Part shown: positions 34,568 through 42,996 of the stretch, one piece after another
Position numbering within the stretch: position 1 is the first letter of the stretch
Layout: each line of letters starts with the position of its first letter
Source of the DNA: Promethearchaeia archaeon
GTDB taxonomy: Archaea; Asgardarchaeota; Lokiarchaeia; Sigyniarchaeales; SOKP01
Assembly (NCBI GenBank): GCA_029856145.1
Contig: JAHQWK010000012.1
Coordinates: forward strand, 1-64,000
Length of the DNA stretch: 64,000 nt
Direction of reading: 5' to 3'
Position numbers and translations under genes: made by a program
The notes under the pieces: generated by a model
Databases searched by the model: none
Told to the model about the DNA's origin: nothing
Seen by the model: the letters and a program-made list of their open reading frames with translations, nothing else

Positions 34568-35233
34568 TTATTCTCCTCTCATGATTTTCTTCAGACGATT
34601 TAGCTCATCCAACATCTCATCTCGAAGAGAACCTAAGCCTCCACCAACTTTTGGAGCTACTGAGGGTGCTGCTGGAGCTGGAGGTCCAGGTCTTTTTGCA
34701 AATGCCGGTGCTGCTGGAGGTCCTGCACTTGGAGGGCCACTAGGTGCTTTAGGAGGTCCACCGCCAGCAGGAGGTAATTTCGGAGCTGGAGGTAAATTAG
34801 GTTTTTTGGGAGGTCCGCCACCACTTGGTGCAGTAGGTGGGCCTGCTTTCTTAGGAGGACCCGCACCGGGAGGTTTAGGTGCAGAAGGAGGTCCCCTGCC
34901 AGGAGGTGCAGGAGCTGCTGGGACGGTAGCTGTTGGTGCTGCTGTTGGTGCTGCGGCAGGACTTCCACTACTTAATAAAGAGAATAAGGTACTTGCTGCT
35001 GCGGTTTTAGCTTCACCACCTGTTGGGGCAACAATTTTTTTAGAGGAAGTACTCACAGTTTGAACATCTTCAACAACAGAAACTTCCTTCAAATCTTTCT
35101 GAGCTTTAGCCAATGATTTAATAAAGTCGTTTATTCCTTTTACAGTATCTCCTAAATCATCTGCTAAAGAAGTTAAACCTTTTTTCATAAAATTAATTAC
35201 TCGTTCAATCTTTTTCTGTTCTTTTGAAACCAT
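34568..35233 (-). CDS. proline-rich protein with helical ends, next to actin
   Basis: 221 residues. Residues 1-60 are a helical, probably coiled-coil region (RVINFMKKGLTSLADDL), 95-195 are a proline/glycine/alanine-rich segment with many PPxxP and GPP units (APPGRGPPSAPKPPGAGPP), and the last 20 residues are a helix (LRDEMLDELNRLKKIMRGE). The layout helix, polyproline, short basic helix recalls WASP/WAVE, CCDC53 or formin-type actin regulators. The tail resembles a WH2 motif, but the spacing between its leucines and LKKI is too short for a standard one. The gene is markedly GC-richer than the surroundings because of its Pro/Gly/Ala codons. Actin begins 125 bases downstream. Confidence 0.7.
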   Translation of the reverse strand: MVSKEQKKIERVINFMKKGLTSLADDLGDTVKGINDFIKSLAKAQKDLKEVSVVEDVQTVSTSSKKIVAPTGGEAKTAAASTLFSLLSSGSPAAAPTAAPTATVPAAPAPPGRGPPSAPKPPGAGPPKKAGPPTAPSGGGPPKKPNLPPAPKLPPAGGGPPKAPSGPPSAGPPAAPAFAKRPGPPAPAAPSVAPKVGGGLGSLRDEMLDELNRLKKIMRGE

Positions 35234-35504
35234 GTTCTACTCAATTCCTCTAATATTATTGTAAAATTGATTAAAATTAAAATTAAAATTACTATTTATA
35301 ACCTTTATATTTTTATTATATTAATATGTATTTATATTTTTATTCCATTCTTTTTCAACTCTATAAATCCCAATATTACGTACATCTAGAAAAAACATTA
35401 ATTATTAAAAAACCTAAACTAATAATATTATATAACATATTTCATTAGTAAGTTTAAAAATTATTAAAAACTCAATTAGAATAAATTTAAAAGGTTTGCA
35501 TAAA

Positions 35505-35771
35505 ATGCCTAAGCGAGAACTATTCATTAAGCGGGTTTATGAAATAGTAAATGAGCTTAAAATTCCCCTAATCGATGAAAGAGTCTATGATAGTGTTAAA
35601 TTCAGTACGGGGGCAGCTGTAGCAGCGGTTATTTTCAGATTTGAGGAGGATGAATCAGTAATACGTGGATTTCTGGGTCTTGCTGAATACTTTCACACAG
35701 TAGTGATAAAGAGAAAGGATGAGTTCTATATTCCCCACGCTTCCATTCTCTTCAGACTTATAAGTGCTTAG
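35505..35771 (+). CDS. hypothetical small alpha/beta protein
   Basis: 88 residues from ATG (MPKRELFIKRVYEIV), chosen over a TTG nine bases upstream because aaaggttt sits at proper distance from the ATG. The protein has two helices and a strand-rich middle (VKFSTGAAVAAVIFRFEED) with a C-terminal FYIPHASILFRLIS. No family is recognised and no metal-binding residues are apparent. It is divergent from the proline-rich gene, with a 271-base AT-rich intergenic region between that should hold both promoters. Its closeness to actin is suggestive but no functional claim is made. Confidence 0.5.
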   Translation: MPKRELFIKRVYEIVNELKIPLIDERVYDSVKFSTGAAVAAVIFRFEEDESVIRGFLGLAEYFHTVVIKRKDEFYIPHASILFRLISA

Positions 35772-35945
35772 GGTAAGCTATCTATTTTTAATCCTCTCTT
35801 TCTTTTATAAAAATCTTTTTTTTACTTTTCTTCAATGTCATTAATTTCAAGAGCAATAATTTGAAATTTATCTTTGAAATTAAAAAAAAACTATTATATC
35901 TATGGAATTGAATTTTAATGTTTGGTTTATATTCAGACTAAAGAT

Positions 35946-36644
35946 TTAAATGTTTATTATGTAATATTTAGAACTGTTTATTATCTCTAATACCTCTGTT
36001 TCAGGTACATCATACCAATGTCTATAAGCATCAGCAACAGCAAACCAAAATGTATTCCTTATATTAGGGCAAATAATCTCATAAACTTCATTTTGTATTC
36101 TTTTGATAGTTCTTAAGGGAGCAGTTGGTACGGCAATATAGATTTTATTTGGATTATATTTTTTTATCATTTTGATTCCAGCTAACATTGTAAACCCTGA
36201 GGCTAATCCATCATCGAGTAAGACAATATTTTTATTTTGTATGTTTTTAACATATTGTTCTTGTAAATTCAATTCTCTTCTATAATATTTGATTCTTTGT
36301 TGTATCTCTTCTTTTGTAGTTACAATTGAATCATTTATCTGTTTTTCAGAAAGGTTTAATTGGCTCAATAGAGGTTGGTTAAATAACACAGTGCCATCTG
36401 TTGTAATTGCACCAAATCCCGCTTCAGTATTATAGGGAATTTTTAATTTCCTGACAATTAAAATATCATAGTGAATATTAAATTGCGAACAAAATCCTTC
36501 TGCTATTGGAACTCCACCATTTGGAATGGCAAAGCAGAAAAAATCTTTAGGATTTTGTGAAATTTGAATATAAAATTCCTCATTATTATCTTGAATATAT
36601 TCTGTGAGTATTTTTCCTGCTATAAATCTAGATTCATACTTCAT
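35946..36644 (-). CDS. phosphoribosyltransferase-domain protein
   Basis: 232 residues. The PRPP-binding loop is NIVLLDDGLASGFTMLAGI (two acidic residues followed by G-L-A-S-G, as in type I PRTases), and the N-terminal FCFAIPNGGVPIAEGFC is the second conserved loop. The hood insertion LKIPYNTEAGFGAITTDG is shared with the COG1926 predicted phosphoribosyltransferases, which occur singly or fused to hydrolases in archaea and bacteria. Start at ATG. The base substrate is unknown; no nucleotide-salvage gene is adjacent. Cytosolic. Confidence 0.85.
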   Translation of the reverse strand: MKYESRFIAGKILTEYIQDNNEEFYIQISQNPKDFFCFAIPNGGVPIAEGFCSQFNIHYDILIVRKLKIPYNTEAGFGAITTDGTVLFNQPLLSQLNLSEKQINDSIVTTKEEIQQRIKYYRRELNLQEQYVKNIQNKNIVLLDDGLASGFTMLAGIKMIKKYNPNKIYIAVPTAPLRTIKRIQNEVYEIICPNIRNTFWFAVADAYRHWYDVPETEVLEIINSSKYYIINI

Positions 36645-36823
36645 GGAATTTACTATTAAATAGTAGTATATTTATAATTAATAAAATTCCTTTTGTTTCA
36701 GTTATTGAGGTTCTTAGTCTTATATTTAATAAAGGCAATTATCTGATATATTTATATATATGCAGTAGGATTAGTATTGTAACTTTATTATATTAATAAC
36801 CCAAAAATAATTGATGAGAATAT

Positions 36824-37645
36824 ATGAAGAAGTCTCTCATAATTTTAGTATGCTTATTAGGCCTCTTTTTCTTTTTACCATTTATAAATTTCTCTATGGC
36901 AATTCCTCCCGATTATATTGGAGTTCAAGTAGGGGAAGAATATACTTGGACTTTTAGAGTAAACGTAAATACATTTACAGAGTACGCAACAGATATGGGT
37001 CAAACAGTTCCAGCAGAAATCTCAATGTTTGAAACTATGAGTTCAGTCCAATTGAAGGGTATAGTAGCGTCGATTAGTGATGAAATTCCCGGAATATCTT
37101 ATGATTATGTTATAATTAATTTATCCTTATACATGAATGTACCGGGATATGGGTGGATGGACTTTCAGGATTTTGGAGAGTATCTACCTGTTTTTGTGTT
37201 GAGCAATGAAACATCTAATTATTTTAATAGTACTATGAATGCAATGGAAACTGAAATGTTACCTCCCCCTATTGGTTTTGCCTTACCATTTTTAATTGTC
37301 CCTCATAATCTAAACTGGACAGATGCAGTCCAAGGCTTAAATGATGTAGTTCAGGATTTTACTGGAGGAGTTACTGGATTGGCTTTAGAAGAATTTGGAA
37401 ATGGTTTTAAAATAACAATACCTGCACAAACTATTAATACTTTTGCTATGCAACAAATGGACTATATTGCTCAATGGAATGATAAAGGGGTTTTTGGCCA
37501 AGGTCAAATACTCTATGGAGGTGCAACCATGATGTCTATTAATGTACCTGAAAGTGAAATTCCCGGATATGAAATCACAATTCTTCTTGGCGTACTTGGT
37601 GTCAGCACATTAGGATTATTTTATTATATAAAGAAAAGGAAGTAA
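36824..37645 (+). CDS. surface protein with signal peptide and C-terminal CTERM-like anchor
   Basis: 273 residues. An N-terminal signal peptide (KKSLIILVCLLGLFFFLPFI) is followed by a mostly beta-rich ectodomain starting IPPDYIGVQVGEEYTWTF and holding several N-glycosylation-like NxT/S sites (NLS, NET, NST, NWT). The end is IPGYEITILLGVLGVSTLGL, then a Tyr pair and KKRK. The I-P-G-Y motif, a single hydrophobic helix and a basic tail form the sorting/anchor signal annotated as Loki-CTERM in other genomes. The protein is expected on the outer face of the membrane. Ectodomain function unknown. A T11 run follows 28 bases after the stop. Confidence 0.75.
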   Translation: MKKSLIILVCLLGLFFFLPFINFSMAIPPDYIGVQVGEEYTWTFRVNVNTFTEYATDMGQTVPAEISMFETMSSVQLKGIVASISDEIPGISYDYVIINLSLYMNVPGYGWMDFQDFGEYLPVFVLSNETSNYFNSTMNAMETEMLPPPIGFALPFLIVPHNLNWTDAVQGLNDVVQDFTGGVTGLALEEFGNGFKITIPAQTINTFAMQQMDYIAQWNDKGVFGQGQILYGGATMMSINVPESEIPGYEITILLGVLGVSTLGLFYYIKKRK

Positions 37646-37673
37646 TACCCTAAATTAAAAATCTTTTTTTTTT

Positions 37674-37684
37674 TAATATTTTTT
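37674..37684 (+). terminator. T11 run after the surface-protein gene
   Basis: Eleven T residues 28 bases after the stop codon, a typical archaeal terminator sequence. Confidence 0.45.
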
Positions 37685-37730
37685 AAATATTATTATAATA
37701 GAAATTATATAATTTATCAATCAGATTAAC

Positions 37731-38006
37731 ATGGAACTTTTTGATTCGATACTATTTATTTTCTTTATTTTAATTCTATTGTGGGTTATTAAAGCCGACT
37801 TTCTATTCATAATTTTAGGGATTGCTGCATTTTTATATTTTCTAATTATCCTATTCTCAGAAAATCCTTTAACAGTTACACTTTCCATTCTGAATTTTAT
37901 TTTATTAAATCCTTTAGGATTATTACTGATTTTTACTCCATTAATTTTGTATATCTTAAAAGAAGGTATGAAAAGATATTTAAGTCAAAAGAGAGAAAAA
38001 ACTTAG
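37731..38006 (+). CDS. small three-helix membrane protein
   Basis: 91 residues from ATG with about three hydrophobic helices (FDSILFIFFILILLWVI, DFLFIILGIAAFLYFLI, LGLLLIFTPLILYIL) and a basic C-terminal tail KEGMKRYLSQKREKT facing the cytoplasm. No family is recognised. Its stop abuts the end of the convergent ABC permease gene with no spacer. It follows a terminator-like T-run, so it likely has its own promoter. Confidence 0.5.
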   Translation: MELFDSILFIFFILILLWVIKADFLFIILGIAAFLYFLIILFSENPLTVTLSILNFILLNPLGLLLIFTPLILYILKEGMKRYLSQKREKT

Positions 38007-39659
38007 TTACTCAATTTTATTTAATTTTCTAATACCTAAATATATCATTAATAACGCTATTATACCGGAAACTCCTAGATTGACTAACAGGATATATATT
38101 ATACCTATTGAAGCAGTAATGAAAGGGGATAGATTTGGCATAACAATAAAGAGAGTTATTAGTAATGATAATATCTGAAATACGAGAATAAGATAAATAT
38201 TAAAAAGAACATCCTTACCTCTTTCCTCAAATAAAGGTTTAATACATTGTATTGCTAATGCTTCTAAAAGAATTTCTACACTATATATCATAAACGCAAG
38301 AAAAAACACTAAAACCAATAAAAGGTCAATTTGAAATAGAAAAGCAAAGAATATTGTTAAGCTGATATCCAGAAAGAGGATTAATATAAATATAACAAAT
38401 AAATAAGAAAAAACTAATGAATTTATTCCGCGAGGTGATTTCTTGTATACAAATAATAGTTCTTTTGATCTGATCAAAATTGAAATTCCTATTAAGATAC
38501 TAAAAATTAAGCTTCCAATCCATGCTATTATTAATACTAATAAAAATCTATGCTGAAGAATTTCCATAATCAAACTTATACCTAACGGATTATCTTCAAG
38601 AATTATAGTAGATTGGCTTAAGGAAACAGATAAAAAAACACCGATAAATCCAATAAAAACAGTACTATAAATTAATTTAGCATAATTCTCTTTTTTTCTC
38701 AAAAATTCTTTAAAATGGATAATTACTAAGCCTGTCCATTTACTCGGAGTAATCTTTCTTATAAATTGATAAAATTTACTTTCCTTATAGATTATTTTTG
38801 ATTTTTTTTCAATATTTCTTTCTAAATTGTAAAAAACATTAGCCTTTTTATAAGATATATAAAATATTAATAGAGGTATGATGATTGCTAACCCAAGATT
38901 AAGCCAAATATTTAAAATATATGGAACTACTAATGATGGGTTTATAATATATAAAATAATATTAGAATACCAAAAAGAAGGAAAAAAAAGCATCCAGACT
39001 TTGAAGTTTGGATAATTTGTGATAAACTCAAATAGAAAATGGAAAATATAAAATATTGAAATTACTATAAAAGATAAAATTACAAATACCCAGTTATCAA
39101 GTTCTCTTATCTTTTTACTTTTATAGATTCTGTTTTCAATCCAATTAGATAATATGGTTCCCACTAATAGAGCAAACATTGATAGTGTAAAAGTAATAAT
39201 ATAAAATCCAATATAATGAAAGAATGCCATTTCAGGATTTATCTGTCTCAATAAACTAGTTCCTAATGGGCCAATTCCTAATAAAAATAGGAAATAAAAA
39301 GGCAATTGACCAACAAATTCACCTGTAAAAATATCTCCTGGTGTAATTGGAGAAGCAATGATCGTATCTTTTAAACCAATTTCGGCTTTTCTATATAGAA
39401 GGAATAAAGGATAAATTGTGTACATTACAAATAACATCATAAATGAATATTCTAAGATTAGATTTATAAGAACTTCAAATTGTGCAGAGTAAAACTTTAA
39501 AAGCTCAGGTAGTATTTCATCGAATAAAACCGGACCTAAGAAAGCTGCCCAAAGCAAGAAAAATGTATAAATCAAAATGAAAAATAGTCTACGATTTTTT
39601 CTTACACGAAAAGTCTTTAATCGGATCTCATTTTTCGCTATTATCTTCCAAAGAGGCAA
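38007..39659 (-). CDS. large ABC-2 type permease-like membrane protein
   Basis: 550 residues with about twelve membrane helices in two halves. The N-terminus LWKIIAKNEIRLKTFRVRKN and the loop FLLYRKAEIGLKDTIIASPI, followed by TPGDIFTGEFVGQLPFYFL, are of the kind seen in ABC-2 exporters: a cytoplasmic start and a coupling loop ending in the S-P-x-x-x-x-x-I-F pattern. A second set (WTGLVIIHFKEFLRKKENYA, then IRSKELLFVYKKSPRGINSL) suggests two fused six-helix domains. No ATPase gene adjoins, so the partner must be encoded elsewhere. Substrate unknown. Confidence 0.65.
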   Translation of the reverse strand: MPLWKIIAKNEIRLKTFRVRKNRRLFFILIYTFFLLWAAFLGPVLFDEILPELLKFYSAQFEVLINLILEYSFMMLFVMYTIYPLFLLYRKAEIGLKDTIIASPITPGDIFTGEFVGQLPFYFLFLLGIGPLGTSLLRQINPEMAFFHYIGFYIITFTLSMFALLVGTILSNWIENRIYKSKKIRELDNWVFVILSFIVISIFYIFHFLFEFITNYPNFKVWMLFFPSFWYSNIILYIINPSLVVPYILNIWLNLGLAIIIPLLIFYISYKKANVFYNLERNIEKKSKIIYKESKFYQFIRKITPSKWTGLVIIHFKEFLRKKENYAKLIYSTVFIGFIGVFLSVSLSQSTIILEDNPLGISLIMEILQHRFLLVLIIAWIGSLIFSILIGISILIRSKELLFVYKKSPRGINSLVFSYLFVIFILILFLDISLTIFFAFLFQIDLLLVLVFFLAFMIYSVEILLEALAIQCIKPLFEERGKDVLFNIYLILVFQILSLLITLFIVMPNLSPFITASIGIIYILLVNLGVSGIIALLMIYLGIRKLNKIE

Positions 39660-40061
39660 TTATGATTTTCTCTTTTTCTTTATTTTTCAATTATATTAAA
39701 TTAAATAATGATTAAGAATAATTTTTTTTAAATAAATTTGTTTAATAAATTAGAAATTGAAAAAAGGCTTTTTAATTTATTTGCTTTTATTTATATATTT
39801 TTAGTTTATTTTACTAATTTAGCAATTTTAATCACAAAAAAAAGTATAATCTTTAATAGATTTTACTTTTAATCAAGTTGTGAACATAAATTATATAATA
39901 AATTTGATGAATTTAGGTTTAACTAAATATTTAAATAAGAAAATATTTAATTATCTTAAATAGAGATCAACAAATTTTAATTAAAATATCCCCTTAAAAT
40001 ATTAATAAAAGATGGCTCAAAATCAAATTTCTGAAACAACAGATTCTGATGAGGATGGCAT
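39660..40061. other. 402-base intergenic region between divergent genes
   Basis: Extremely AT-rich with many poly-A and poly-T tracts; it must hold the promoters of the divergent ABC permease and MgtE-like genes. Near its right end a frame opens at ATG 40012 (MAQNQISETTDSDEDG) and runs out of frame into the MgtE-like gene to 40143. Its acidic start resembles the cytosolic N-terminus of such permeases, so a leader peptide or a frameshifted true start are both possible. gagg (40051-40054) serves the ATG at 40062. Nothing else recognised. Confidence 0.4.
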
Positions 40062-40616
40062 ATGGAGAATCAAGACTCTAAAAGTAAGATTGTTAAAGAA
40101 ACATTCCCATCAGAACTTATATCTATTATTGGAGATATCCTAGCAGGTATATTACTCTCACTTTTAATTTTGCCATTTAATAGTTTTCCGGTTTTAATTT
40201 TAATGGTTCCAGCACTTCTCTCTCTTAGAGGTAATTTGAGTGGGCCATTCATAGCCAGAACATCTCGGGATTTGATTATAGGAGATTTTTCTAAGAGAAC
40301 TTGGATTGAAAATGTACTAGCAACTTATACTCTATCAATATTTACAGCGATTTTCATAGGGATATTTTCCATAATTCTAAATTTTGCGTTTTTCAAATTA
40401 TTTATACTCCCCACTGTGCATTTTATTCTAATTCCAATCATTTCAATTGTTTTAACTTTATTAATTTCAATTCCTTGCTCAACTGGATTGAACTATTTAG
40501 CTTTCAAAAAAGGTTTAAACCCAAATAACATAGTAAATCCTGTTATGACCGCGATTGATGATTTTTCTACTGTATTTTTTTTTCTTTTAACAATAATAAT
40601 GCTGGGGGTGCCTTAA
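40062..40616 (+). CDS. MgtE/SLC41-like divalent cation permease, subunit 1
   Basis: 184 residues with five membrane helices. The segment LMVPALLSLRGNLSGPFIAR is the P-A-L-x-x-x-x-G-N signature of the MgtE/SLC41 integral membrane domain, and GLNPNNIVNPVMTAIDD contains the conserved N-P-V-x-x-x-x-D motif that lines the ion path. This is one half-domain without the CBS or N domains of bacterial MgtE, as in COG1824. Twelve bases separate it from the second subunit, so the two probably form a heterodimer carrying Mg2+ or another divalent cation across the membrane. Start has a gagg ribosome binding site. Confidence 0.8.
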   Translation: MENQDSKSKIVKETFPSELISIIGDILAGILLSLLILPFNSFPVLILMVPALLSLRGNLSGPFIARTSRDLIIGDFSKRTWIENVLATYTLSIFTAIFIGIFSIILNFAFFKLFILPTVHFILIPIISIVLTLLISIPCSTGLNYLAFKKGLNPNNIVNPVMTAIDDFSTVFFFLLTIIMLGVP

Positions 40617-40628
40617 ATTAAATATTAT

Positions 40629-41168
40629 ATGAAAATTTTCAAAGAATCAATAATTATCGTGATTATCTCTTCCTTAATGGGTTTAATTTCCGGCACACTT
40701 TTATCATTTAATGAAGATCTATTATATACAATTCCTATAATGCTCTTAATAATTCCCGCATTGAACTCTTTGATAGGGGATTTATCAACTGTTTTAGTCT
40801 CTAGATTAACTACACATCTTTATATTGGAACAATACCTCCAAAAATTCAAAAATCAGAAAGATTAATAGAAGATTTTTATGGATTAATCATAACCCTTTT
40901 ATTAAGCTTAGCATCTCTGTTATTTCTAGGATATTTAATTGGAATAATATCAGGTATCAGAATTGTAAATCCATTATTAATGATTTTAATTATTGTTGCT
41001 ACAATTTTATTAATTTTTTTCATAATGTTCTTAACATTGTTTATAGGCGCCATATTCTTATTTAAGCGAGGTAAAGATCCAAATAATTTTTTAATTCCAT
41101 TTGTTACCTCTTTAGCGGATTTTCTAACGCCTTTTTTCTTAATACTATTTATAATAATATTTATATAA
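40629..41168 (+). CDS. MgtE/SLC41-like divalent cation permease, subunit 2
   Basis: 179 residues, five helices, homologous to the preceding gene. LLIIPALNSLIGDLSTVLVSR corresponds to the P-A-L-x-S-x-x-G-(N/D) signature, with Asp replacing Asn, and GKDPNNFLIPFVTSLADF matches the second motif. The pair looks like a split, diverged version of the inverted or tandem SLC41 repeat. It is followed after 37 bases by the PhoU/TrkA-C gene on the same strand. Together they form a three-gene operon for regulated divalent-cation transport. Confidence 0.8.
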   Translation: MKIFKESIIIVIISSLMGLISGTLLSFNEDLLYTIPIMLLIIPALNSLIGDLSTVLVSRLTTHLYIGTIPPKIQKSERLIEDFYGLIITLLLSLASLLFLGYLIGIISGIRIVNPLLMILIIVATILLIFFIMFLTLFIGAIFLFKRGKDPNNFLIPFVTSLADFLTPFFLILFIIIFI

Positions 41169-41205
41169 AATCAAATTTATATGAAAAATGAGTGAATAAA
41201 ACAAT

Positions 41206-42453
41206 ATGACTAAACCTAGGAAAAAATTTAAATATAAACCACTTTCCCTTAAAGATATAATCCGGGAAATGAAGCAAAATATTGATTTAATGATAGATTG
41301 GGCTTATAGTGCAATTAAATTTGGAAGTAAAGAACTTGCTGATGAAGCTTATAAAATGGAACAAAGAATTCATGAGCTTACATTTTTACTCAATTTCCAA
41401 ATTATTCAAGCACATCCAATAGGACTGGATGGAGCAAAAAAATTAGAGCCTATTGTAGTTATGGGATATGCTATTGACAAAATTTCTGATGCTTTATCAG
41501 ATATTGCTAGAGTCGTGTACATTAATAAAGATATATCATATTTTATTCAATTGTTTAGTGATATTAGTTATGTGCCTGAACCAATAGTTAAAATAATTGT
41601 AAATAAAGGGTGTGACTTTATTGGACAAATTAGAAAAGATGTACATTTTAGATCTAAACATGGAGTCGATTTAATTGCAATACATAGAGGAAATAAATGG
41701 TTATTTGAAAGAGATGAAGTAGTATTAACAGATGACATTTTAATTGTTAAAGGAGAGATTCAACCTATTATAGAATTGAAAAAATTGAGTAATGATTTGG
41801 AACCTTTTTCTTTTGATATTGGAGAAAAGGAGAAAGAACAAATAATTGATCTTGATAATGTAGAAATTTGTGAAAAAGTTGAGGAAATTCAAAGAAATTA
41901 TGTTTTAATAACAGATATTTCAGAAACTATGATTGAATTAGCATTAGTAGCATTATTCTTTAATAATGAAGAACTAGCAGAAGATGTTCTAGAAATGGAG
42001 GAATTAATGGATGGGTTAAATATCGCATTAGAAAAAGATCTTTTAGATTTAGCAAAACTGGTAGAAACCCCTCGCGATCTCACAGGAATAATGAGAATTG
42101 TATTTAGCTGTGAACTAATATCTGATGCTGCAGCTCATATTGCAGAAATAATCCTTAAAGGATTTGAACCACATAAGATTTTACAACAAGCTATTCGAGA
42201 AACTGCAGAAATAGTAGTACGAGAAACATTATCTGAAGATTCTTATTTTAAAGGTAAAACATATGACGAATTACAAGATAAACGATATAAACGAGGATTT
42301 CGTATTATTGCTTTAAAGCGAAAAGATAAATGGATTTATCGATTTAAACAGGATTTCATTTTTGAAGAAGATGATCTACTTATAGGGTTAGGACCTTTAG
42401 AAACTGTTATGCAATGGCGAAAATGCGTGAATCCAGAAAAATATAAAGAATAA
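41206..42453 (+). CDS. duplicated PhoU plus TrkA-C (RCK_C) regulatory protein
   Basis: 415 residues. A PhoU-like helical domain (about 10-100, KQNIDLMIDWAYSAI, ADEAYKMEQRIHELTF) is followed by a TrkA-C/RCK_C domain (about 125-185, RSKHGVDLIAIHRGNKWLFE, DDILIVKG). Both then repeat (PhoU 225-320 with ISETMIELALVALFF; TrkA-C 335-405 with RGFRIIALKRKDKWIYRF). This is the COG3273 layout, in archaea found next to COG1824 permeases, as here. RCK_C domains bind ligands such as c-di-AMP, nucleotides or ions and would gate the adjacent MgtE-like permease. Soluble and cytosolic. Ligand identity is not visible. Confidence 0.85.
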   Translation: MTKPRKKFKYKPLSLKDIIREMKQNIDLMIDWAYSAIKFGSKELADEAYKMEQRIHELTFLLNFQIIQAHPIGLDGAKKLEPIVVMGYAIDKISDALSDIARVVYINKDISYFIQLFSDISYVPEPIVKIIVNKGCDFIGQIRKDVHFRSKHGVDLIAIHRGNKWLFERDEVVLTDDILIVKGEIQPIIELKKLSNDLEPFSFDIGEKEKEQIIDLDNVEICEKVEEIQRNYVLITDISETMIELALVALFFNNEELAEDVLEMEELMDGLNIALEKDLLDLAKLVETPRDLTGIMRIVFSCELISDAAAHIAEIILKGFEPHKILQQAIRETAEIVVRETLSEDSYFKGKTYDELQDKRYKRGFRIIALKRKDKWIYRFKQDFIFEEDDLLIGLGPLETVMQWRKCVNPEKYKE

Positions 42454-42486
42454 TTAAAATAAAAATTTGAATGCTTCAAGAAATTC

Positions 42487-42882
42487 ATGAATAATTTATT
42501 AGAAGTCAGGTTTATATCCGAGAAGAGGGGTAAAGGAGTTTTTGCGAAAAAGAATATAGAAAAGGATACAATTATAGATTTTGCCCATATCGTCCCAATT
42601 CCAAATAGAGATTATAAAAAAATTAAAAAAACAATTTTATTTAATTATTGCTATATTTGGGAAGATCCAAAACATAAACCCGAATTTACAAATGCAATTT
42701 CGCTCAGTATAAGTCAATTTATAAATCATTCTTATGAACCAAATGTTAAATATATGTACGATTATGAGAATAAAGCAATAGAATTTTCTTCAATTAGACA
42801 TATTTCTCAAGGAGAAGAATTACTTGTAAATTACAATGGATTAATTAATGATAAAAGTCCTGTTTGGTTTGATGTAGAATAA
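42487..42882 (+). CDS. minimal SET-domain protein, copy 1
   Basis: 131 residues that are little more than a SET domain: RGKGVFAKKNIEKDTII (14-30), the NHS motif in SQFINHSYEPNVKYMYD (77-93), and GEELLVNYNG (109-118), where the pseudoknot Tyr lies. SET domains methylate lysine with S-adenosylmethionine; small free-standing archaeal SET proteins can act on chromatin proteins or others. The post-SET cysteines are absent. Start at ATG, 34 bases after the PhoU/TrkA-C gene. A tandem paralogue follows. Target protein unknown. Confidence 0.9.
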   Translation: MNNLLEVRFISEKRGKGVFAKKNIEKDTIIDFAHIVPIPNRDYKKIKKTILFNYCYIWEDPKHKPEFTNAISLSISQFINHSYEPNVKYMYDYENKAIEFSSIRHISQGEELLVNYNGLINDKSPVWFDVE

Positions 42883-42996
42883 TCTATATACCTAATAATA
42901 TAATTGTTTTAATTAAGAAATCACAATTATGGTAAAAAATTTAATTAAAAAACCTCCTATTATAACTATATAATTTGTCAGTGTGGTGAAGTCTCA

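Noticed and set aside
34581..35063. A 160-residue Gly/Ala/Pro-rich frame on the + strand opposite the proline-rich gene
   Set aside because: It is the mirror image of CCN proline codons read as GGN glycine; the minus-strand frame has helical ends and neighbours on its strand, so only that one is kept.
34568..35233. Calling the tail of the proline-rich protein a WH2 domain
   Set aside because: The spacing between the leucine pair and LKKI is about three residues shorter than in real WH2 motifs, so only a resemblance is reported.
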